Assembly (NCBI GenBank): GCA_963995505.1
Contig: OZ023187.1
Span: 13,727,176 to 13,791,175, forward strand
Direction of reading: 5' to 3'
Source of the DNA: Hypericum androsaemum
Taxonomy: Eukaryota > Streptophyta > Magnoliopsida > Malpighiales > Hypericaceae
DNA: 64,000 bases
Shown: positions 57,621-64,000 of the stretch, one piece after another
How positions within the stretch are numbered: position 1 is the stretch's first letter
Layout of the letters: each line of letters begins with the position of its first letter
The notes under the pieces: generated by a model
Seen by the model: the letters and a program-made list of their open reading frames with translations, nothing else
What the model was told of the DNA's origin: nothing
Database searches by the model: none
Program-made: the position numbers and the translations under genes

Positions 57621-59480
57621 ATGGAAGCTCCATCTCCAGGTAGAGGAACCAAGCACAGGCTTGAGGAGGTCATGTACCAAAGAGAAGTGGGTTTGTCTCA
57701 TCCCAGAAAGTTAACTCGCCGCCTCTCTGCTTCCCAGGTTGTTATTGCTAGCTACTATTGTTTTTCCGAAAGCCGTAGTGATATTCAGAGTCGAGTGGGT
57801 TCTTATATGTTTTTACATTCGCTAGACCTGAACCCATGACCTCCTTATGAATTCACGTCCCTTACTACTCGCACTCGTTTACGAGTAGCAAATCGAAGAC
57901 ATTGCGTACTCTTATTCAGTACATTCGGATACTCCTAAAGTTCAAATTTTAACTTGCTCAGTGCAGGCGATGTTGGCCAAAATTGATCTGTACGGGAAGT
58001 TAGTTGGTCATGATGGTTGTGTCAATTCAGTGGGATTCAACTCTGCTGGTGACCTTCTCGTATCCGGATCCGATGACCGGAAAGTTATGCTGTGGGATTG
58101 GTTTACCGGAGACAAAACGCTGCAATATCATTCCGGTCACTTGCAGAACATATTTCAGACCAAGTTCGTGCCGTTTACCGACGATCGGATCATAGTAACC
58201 TCCTCTGCTGATGGCCAGGTTAAGTAGTTTGATGTTTGTGTTATAGTTGGAAGTTGCATTTTGCTTTTGCCTAATGAACTGTTGTGATCCGTTGCAGGTC
58301 AGGCTCGGCCAGGTATTGTCGAACGGCAACGTCCACACGAAGAGGCTCTGGAAGCACGATGGGGGTGTATATAGACTTGCTTTCGAACCCGGAAGTCCTC
58401 ACATACTCTACAGCAGCGGTGTAGACGGATTCGTGCAGCACGTCAGTCGGATTAGTCGATATGGCACTCGATTAGAAGTCTTTTCTGAAGTGTATAATCT
58501 CATTTTCCCTTTTGTTTTGCAGTTTGATCTACGGAGTAATACTGCTACAAAGCTTTTTTGCTGCTCTGCGGTCGGAGAAAATGGCAAGCAGCAGCCTCCA
58601 GCAAGCATAATGGTTCACGATATTGCAGTTGATCCGAGAAACCCGAATCGCTTGGGAGTCGGAGGTTCTGATGAGTATGCTCGGGTCTATGATGTGAGGA
58701 AGTGTCGGTCGGATGCGTCAAGGCCTTCCGGGATGCCTATCGACACGTTCTGCCCCCAACACCTGATCGGGAACAACCAAGCACACATTACAGGGTTGGC
58801 ATTCTCAAACACAAGTGAACTTCTTGTCTCTTACAATGATGAATTCATCTATTTATTCGACAAGGCCACGGGATTGGGTCCCCAGGTGTACTTCGGCCAT
58901 AGAAATTGCCAGACTATAAAGAGCGTGAGCTTCTTCGGCCCGGATGATGAGTATGTGATGAGCGGATCTGATTGTGGTCACATTTTTATCTGGACTAAAC
59001 TCGGTGCCAGACTCGTGCGCCTGATGCGAGGCGACCGAAATGTCGTGAACCATCTCGATCCTCATCCGCATTTGCCAGCCTTTGCTAGTTGTGGCATAGA
59101 GAAGACCGTAAAGCTTTGGCTACCTATGGCTACTGATACCTCTCCATTACCTGATGACTTCGAAAAGGTACTAAATTCCGAATATTCGCTGGTTTACTGT
59201 CCAGATCATGACCCTTGCCTTGCTTACTGTCCAGATCATGGAGTCCAACAGTCGGCGGAGGGAGCAGGATTCGCAAGTAATCCTTACACCGGAGGTGGTT
59301 ATGCACGTGTTGCGGCTACAAAGGCGTCAAACGACAGCATACTCCGAGAGGAGATACAGTAGTTCCGACATCGAGAGCAATGACAGCGAGATGGAGGCGT
59401 ACGTCTTAGGACTGTTGAATGCCAATGCTGCCTCTCAAGCGGGTTCATCGGCAGATCCCGGAGATTGTAACGTTGTCTAG
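57621..59480 (+). CDS. DCAF8: DCAF8-type WD40 protein (CUL4-DDB1 substrate receptor), five exons
   Basis: Predicted substrate receptor of CUL4-DDB1 ubiquitin ligases. Exons: 57621-57737, 57967-58218, 58298-58441, 58523-59167, 59235-59480, all GT-AG and in phase; 467 aa. The N-terminus has REVGLSHPRKLTRRLSAS, typical of plant DCAF8 proteins. WD40 repeats follow: LVGHDGCVNSVGFNSAGDLL with SGSDDRKVMLWDW, a SGHLQNIFQTKFVPF repeat, HDGGVYRLAFEPGSPHILYS, GGSDEYARVYDVRK (a WDxR-like DDB1-contact motif), AHITGLAFSNTSELLVSYND, SGSDCGHIFIWTK and ASCGIEKTVKLW. The C-terminal tail is Arg- and Ser-rich and lacks tetratricopeptide repeats, so it resembles the shorter plant DCAF8 paralogue rather than the TPR-containing ASG2 type. 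The last intron is only 67 bp and contains a duplicated acceptor. Confidence 0.93.
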
Positions 59481-59574
59481 AGTTGGGAAACATTAAGGAA
59501 GTTTTGGCTTTGGACAGGAATACTTTAGTTTACATGTCCAAGTCCGAGTCCGGATCAAGTTTAACATCAGTTAA
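59481..59574. other. Shared 3' intergenic region of convergent genes
   Basis: Only 94 bp lie between the stop codons of the DCAF8 gene (+) and the NPF gene (-). Both 3' untranslated regions and polyadenylation sites must fit here or overlap the neighbouring transcript. Confidence 0.85.
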
Positions 59575-62404
59575 TCACGGGGCGTTACAGTTACCTTCTT
59601 CTGCACTCTCAACATTCTGGTACTTGTAAAACCAGGAGCAGACTAAGTAATACACAAAGTTGGCAGCCCCCAGGACTACCAACAACCAGTACACATTGTC
59701 TAGCCTCCCCTGATTCAGGTCATCCGGTAACCAACCTGTACACCTTTGGACAAGATCCACCACTGCGGTGCTCAAGTAGTACGCTATCCCGATTACCATC
59801 GCGATCATGGCAGTCGCCGTGCTTTTGAGAGACAGCGGGAATTCCTTATAGTACAGAGCAACTTGGCCCGGAAAATGGAATGCTTCTCCAATTCCAATCA
59901 AGATCATTTGGGGAAACAACCACAAAGCTGACATTGGCACCACTGAACCCGTTCTGAGACGCCTTGTTTCGACAGTAGCTGACACGGCCATGGCCGTTAC
60001 GTTGATCACGTGTCCTACTGCAACACGTTGCAGATCGGTTAGAGGCCGATGGAACAGCTTCTGCCACATTGGATTCAGGACTCTATCGATTAGTGTCAAA
60101 CAAGCGGATGCGGATATACTGGTCAAAACCAATATAGACCCGGCTGGGAGCTTAAACCGAGGACCGAGGTGGCGGTCCATTTGCAGAGCTTGGAGAACAG
60201 TGAGGCTAATGAGGACTGCTATTGGAGTGCTCAAGAAAACTCCAGTTGAGCACAGAGGCAAAATCCTGACAAGGGACTTGAGATCGTGCACCTGTTGCAA
60301 ACTGCAGAGTCTCCAGGGTCTGGACACTGAGCCATCTGGTCTGATATCTCCGTCGGTTATCAATGCTGCTCGGTCTAGGAACCTGCGATGATACAACGCT
60401 GCTCGCTCCGTCAGTTCATCATGCTTAATGTGATAATCCTCCTTCCTGGATGACAGTGAAAGCTTTCGCTTTCGGACAGCAGCAACCACGACTTGAGCCA
60501 AGCTGATATAAGGGCTACCTTGTGGTTGATCAAGAACGTAGAACCGGCTCCCCAGAATGAATATGATCAACCCGACAGAAGTAGCAGCCGCGCACAAGCC
60601 TAATCCGAGTCCCCATCCCACGCTGTCTTCAATGTAAATGAAAAATGTGGTGCTAACCAGGATTGCTACACAGACGATGAAGAAGTGCCAGTTGAAGAAA
60701 ATGCTTTGATCCTTTGGTCTGTGAAATTGGTTGGCTCCCATGGTCCCCAAAGTGAAGCGTGTTCCTGCCAACCCGAGTGTTCCTAACGCAATGCCTGCGT
60801 ATAGAACAGCGAACTGATACGTCTCTGGCTCCGATCTGCAGAGCTCGAATCCGCCTCGACATGGCTGGGGCTTCAGGGACTTCACTGCTGCAGTTGCTAG
60901 TAAAAGAAGTATGCCCTGAAGTGGTAAATGGCTGTTAGCATCAGACTCCAATGGACATTGCCTTAGGAAATGTACAGAAAGTCTATTCAAGGCGCAAAAT
61001 ACCAATATTAATACAGAGAACAACATGAGATGATGCTCAAAATACTAATGGATAACCAAACTTAACATCTCAAGTATGCCTTTTTCCAAAAGAGGTTAAA
61101 GGGTTAAGAAATAGTTGGAATCTTCATTTTCAATCCAAAATATTCTGCCGTGTGAACGACAGAAATGAACCAAAAATCTTGCAGTAGTAATTGACTCTGA
61201 TATTATGATTGAATCTTCTTATTCAATCTAAAATTTTAAAACAATAAGTACATGGATTTTAACCCTATAAACAAGTCCAAATGAAGAGGAAAGTAATACT
61301 AATAGGAAATACATATGGCTAATAAAATAAGAAGTCTAACGTCTACAAACTTTTGAGAAGCAGTGAAAACAGAGTAGGTAAAAGTTCACTCTAGTACTTC
61401 GTAGTTTGGTCAACTTGCAATCTATTACTTGTAGTTTATAAATTTTCGATCAAATGTGAGAAATTTCCTCAGACACCTCACTATTTAGGCAGCTTTTTGG
61501 AAAAATACTCCCAAGTATAATTTAATTAAAATTTTAAAAACAAATTAGAAAAAGTATGAAGTTCATAGGAAAAGTATTACGACGGAGGGAAATTTGTTTA
61601 ATATCTTTTTATAATTTTTTATACAAAAGAAATTAAAATCTAAGTTCTTTTAATTATACTTGGGATATTTTGTCCTAAAACATTCAAATAGTGGATGTCA
61701 TTAGAAATTTTTTTGTCACTTGATCGATCATTTACAAACCATAATGGTATGCAAGTCCATCAAACTTTGCACAAAATAGTGTATTGTGCAAACTACTTGG
61801 TCCTTACTTACCAGTAGAGAGACAACCGAAGAAATCAAGATTACAAGAAAGGAGCCAAGGAAGGAGTCCGCGATAATTGCTCCTATGACGGGTAAGAGAT
61901 TGGCGCTACCGTTGACAATATTGAAAACCTTAGCAGCATAAATGCCCTTAGCGTTGAAGTTTGCAATCAGAAACACAATCAGGTTCATTTTCCATCCTTC
62001 ACCACCAAGGGACAAGCCTGCCAGGGCACCTGTTTGATGTAAAACATGAATCTCGTTATGCGCGAGTCCACGAGTAATTTTACGGTAGTCACGGTCAAGA
62101 TAGAAAATAAGAGAACTGTGTGTTCGTACAGGAAGAAATTTTGTTATTTGTGATCATACTAAAATTTTCATTAGTTTACGGTTAGTGTTATTGGAGTACA
62201 AATTTTGCATTAAAATTAAAATAACGTCGGATCATATTTATGAGTAACTAAAACCGGAAGAGATTGAGATCAAGTGGGAGGAGGAGACAAGGAACCTGCA
62301 ATGAAAGGGAATGTCTTCCAGCCGCCTGGCTTCTTCCCCTTGACCGGGCTTGTCACGTGCGCTTCACTGTCAGGGGAGACAATTGGGGACCCTTCTTTCT
62401 CCAT
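59575..62404 (-). CDS. NRT1/PTR family (NPF2, NAXT-like) transporter, three exons
   Basis: Multi-pass plasma-membrane transporter of the NPF (POT/PTR) family. Exon 1 62404..62296, exon 2 62029..61812, exon 3 60915..59575, GT-AG throughout; 555 aa. The N-terminus MEKEGSPIVSPD and KPGGWKTFPFIAG leads into TM1. Further features: FNAKGIYAAKVFNIVNGSAN with LLPVIGAIIADSFLGSF (the family signature around TM2-3), GTMGANQFHRP, NWHFFIVCVAI, KSLVRILPLCSTGVFLSTPI, LQALQMDRHLGPRFKLPAGS, LIDRVLNPMWQKL, ALWLFPQMILIGIGEAFHFPGQ and DNVYWLLVVLGAANFVYYLV. The usual ExxER/K proton-coupling motif of TM1 is not visible (the region reads LGGEGWKMNL), as I recall for the NPF2.1-2.7 nitrate-excretion clade. Intron 2 holds a fold-back transposon. 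A second copy starts at the window edge. Confidence 0.92.
61372..61800. mobile_element. Fold-back MITE in intron 2 of the NPF gene
   Basis: The two halves are imperfect inverted copies about 190 bp long. The centre has CCCAAGTATAATTTAATTAAA facing TTTTAATTATACTTGGGA (written CCCAAGTATAATT and AATTATACTTGGG). Outward they share CTATTT/AAATAGTG, TCGATCAAATGTGA/TCACTTGATCGA and TTTGGTCAACTTGCA/TGCAAGTCCATCAAA. No coding sequence. Exact ends and target duplication were not resolved. Confidence 0.65.
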
Positions 62405-63032
62405 GGTGCTCAACTTCTTCGGCTTCCCCGTTGGCACTTAAATACTACGCCACTGGAATAACATAGGGGTTATTTCAACCAATAAGATGATAATGTTGTT
62501 TTAGATTAATTAATAGATTTTGAGCTCGAATAATTGATAAAATATTATTGTAAATATTTTTTGAAAGAGTTTTGTCATTCTCTAAAAATCTTACTTTTAT
62601 CGAATTTAGATTAGACGGTACAATAAATACTCGAATATCAAATAGTAATCTAAAAAATATAAGGATTATTTTTTATCACGTCGCATCCCCGACCAAAGAA
62701 AAAAAACTGGAAAGCAAACATCTGGGTCGCGTCAGAATCAGATGCTGCACTAAACCCGTATCAACAATCAACTATTAATGTCATCATGATTAATCAGGGT
62801 TTGTTTCACTTGGAAATTGTGCCTTGTTCTGTACTAATGGAATCTATGGATTGTTAACTTCGGGGTTAGAGAATATATATTTATTAGTGGAACAAATTAT
62901 GACAATGTGCTTCATACTTTTATTGGGTGGACGCTTTTGTGAGAACTTTGTTGGAACGGAGAGAGAACTAGTGATTTCTCGGAGGAAAGATAGAGAGAAT
63001 TAGTGGTGTGGCAAGGCCACACTTAAACTTAG
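62405..63032. other. NPF upstream region
   Basis: Contains the putative promoter of the NPF gene (minus strand). TATTTAAG occurs only about 40 bp before the ATG on the minus strand and may be too close to serve as TATA box. The remainder is A/T-rich without a gene. Confidence 0.35.
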
Positions 63033-63231
63033 GTTTGACCGGGGTTGGATTCAGTGGGGACAAGACTTATTCCTACTGAAATGGATCAAATAATTATACC
63101 TAAAGACACGGTTTTTTATGATTGTCAGATCTCTAGACACGATTTTTAATAAAATCTGATGGTTCAAACGAAATCTCCTCCGTAAGGACGACTTTTATGT
63201 TGTCCCCGCTCAATCCAACCACTGCTTGACC
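63033..63231. mobile_element. Mutator-type MITE, relative of the one at 7.3 kb
   Basis: A 183-bp element at 63041..63223 with inverted ends GGGGTTGGATTCAGTGGGGAC and AGTGGTTGGATTGAGCGGGGAC (each about 21-22 bp, quoted as GGTTGGATTCAGTGGGGAC and GGTTGGATTGAGCGGGGAC). It is flanked by near-identical 8-bp sequences GTTTGACC and GCTTGACC. The GGATT-GTGGGGAC signature matches the MITE at 7297..7593. Confidence 0.7.
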
Positions 63232-63891
63232 ACGGTCTCAACCAACCAATACTTTGTGCTAATTTTTCCAAAAAAAAATGTAAATGTTTCAAAAATTATT
63301 GAGTTATTAGAAACATGAAATTAATGTGACTAGTAATATTCTTTTGTGTATTAGGCATTATTGTACCATCAAGTACCTGCACTATGGCTAAACGAGCCTC
63401 GTATAACATACCAATGTAAGGTAGGTCAATTCCCACCCCTTGCGAAAATGACAAAATATTTTTTGAGAGGGAAAAAAAATTCAATGCCGTCCAGAGTCCC
63501 GGAAGTTAGACCAACCCGCCTAAATTGTGTAGCTATTTTCTCCCCGGCCCAGAGTCCATGGGCAACAAAATTTAAATATGGGCCGGGTCTCGGACAAGTT
63601 CTTAGTTCTTACACCCTTACACAGAGGTGAGATAGAGAGAGGAGGACGATGATTAGTTTATGTGTTAATTTCAAATTTTTTTTATTTGCAAGCCTGTTTT
63701 AGTCGTCTTTCTGTTAAAGGGTAGTTTTGGAATATAAAAAAGTTCAATAGTATTGAATAACGGGTGCCCTTTTTAATTTGACTTTTCAATGTTCGATACT
63801 ATATCAAACCTTAACGACTTATAACATGTTCAAGTCCGAGGGGTATCAAAGTCCACACAAATACAGTAGCTTAACATCAGTTAATGTTAAT
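63232..63891. other. Spacer between two NPF copies
   Basis: No coding region is supported. The last part (from about 63860, TTAACATCAGTTAAT) is similar to the 3' flank of the first NPF gene (59560-59575), showing that the duplication includes flanking sequence. Confidence 0.5.
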
Positions 63892-64000
63892 CTAGCCACA
63901 GTTACCTTCTGTTACACTTTGAGCATTCTGGTACTTGTAAAACCAGGAGCAAACCAAGTAATACACAAAGTTGGCCACCCCAAAGACTACCAACAACCAA
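63892..64000 (-). CDS. 3' end of a second NPF transporter gene (partial)
   Basis: The minus-strand frame encodes the last 35 residues of an NPF protein: WLLVVFGVANFVYYLVCSWF followed by YKYQNAQSVTEGNCG and a TAG stop at 63894..63892. It is nearly identical to the C-terminus of the first copy (WLLVVLGAANFVYYLVCSWF, then YKYQNVESAEEGNCNAP), and the downstream DNA also matches. The gene continues beyond the window. A tandem duplication about 4.3 kb apart, same orientation. Confidence 0.9.
   Translation of the reverse strand, partial: WLLVVFGVANFVYYLVCSWFYKYQNAQSVTEGNCG

Noticed and set aside
1..64000. CRISPR arrays, bacterial operons or organelle DNA
   Set aside because: Repeats here are transposon-, microsatellite- or minisatellite-type. 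Genes have spliceosomal introns and nuclear plant protein families.

Overview
The window is nuclear DNA of a flowering plant, most likely a eudicot. The genes have GT-AG introns and A+T-rich introns and spacers, and the proteins are plant-specific (Dof factor, plastid arogenate dehydratase, VHA-a, NPF transporter). I cannot name the species from sequence alone. Single-copy genes sit at the two ends and near the middle, separated by large blocks of nested retrotransposons and small DNA transposons. I assembled all gene models by hand from reading-frame continuity across splice sites.

Layout. 0.5-2.1 kb: a two-exon Dof zinc-finger gene (-). 2.1-16.6 kb: a gene-poor spacer holding a hAT element, Mutator-type elements, a tRNA-derived SINE with a 19-bp target duplication, fold-back elements, a perfect 39-bp hairpin, a RNase H fragment and a degenerate TCGTCGA-type array. 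16.6-24.5 kb: a complete-looking but defective Ty1/copia element (-) with an unidentified extra ORF ahead of gag and LTR promoters packed with CACGTG boxes. 24.5-27.3 kb: a degenerate array of roughly 0.45-kb units. 27.35-33.07 kb: an older deleted copia element interrupted by a composite of small LTR elements. 33.2-33.5 kb: a LINE ORF1-like remnant. 34.9-37.5 kb: an 11-exon arogenate dehydratase gene (+). 38.8-47.1 kb: a non-autonomous, gypsy-like element (-) whose left LTR is split by a second multimeric LTR composite. 49.2-56.8 kb: an 18-exon V-ATPase subunit a gene (+). 57.6-59.5 kb: a DCAF8-type WD40 gene (+). 59.6-62.4 kb: an NPF2/NAXT-like transporter gene (-), convergent with the WD40 gene. 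At the right edge lies the 3' end of a second, tandem NPF copy.

The most unusual material is the pair of short LTR retrotransposon families at 28.5-31.8 kb and 39.0-43.8 kb. They carry no recognisable protease, integrase or reverse transcriptase. Their LTRs differ, yet both encode the same unrecognised C-terminal protein module (EHIDFLGVDKF ... YLFCWNGRYQ). Both are present as multimers inside a single target-site duplication, and both contain a direct LTR-LTR junction. One junction keeps the two nucleotides that normally separate the LTR from the primer-binding site, as expected if cDNA ends were joined before integration.

The genes do not form one pathway. They are ordinary single-copy functions: transcription control, phenylalanine synthesis in the plastid, proton pumping in endomembranes, ubiquitin-ligase substrate reception and solute transport.
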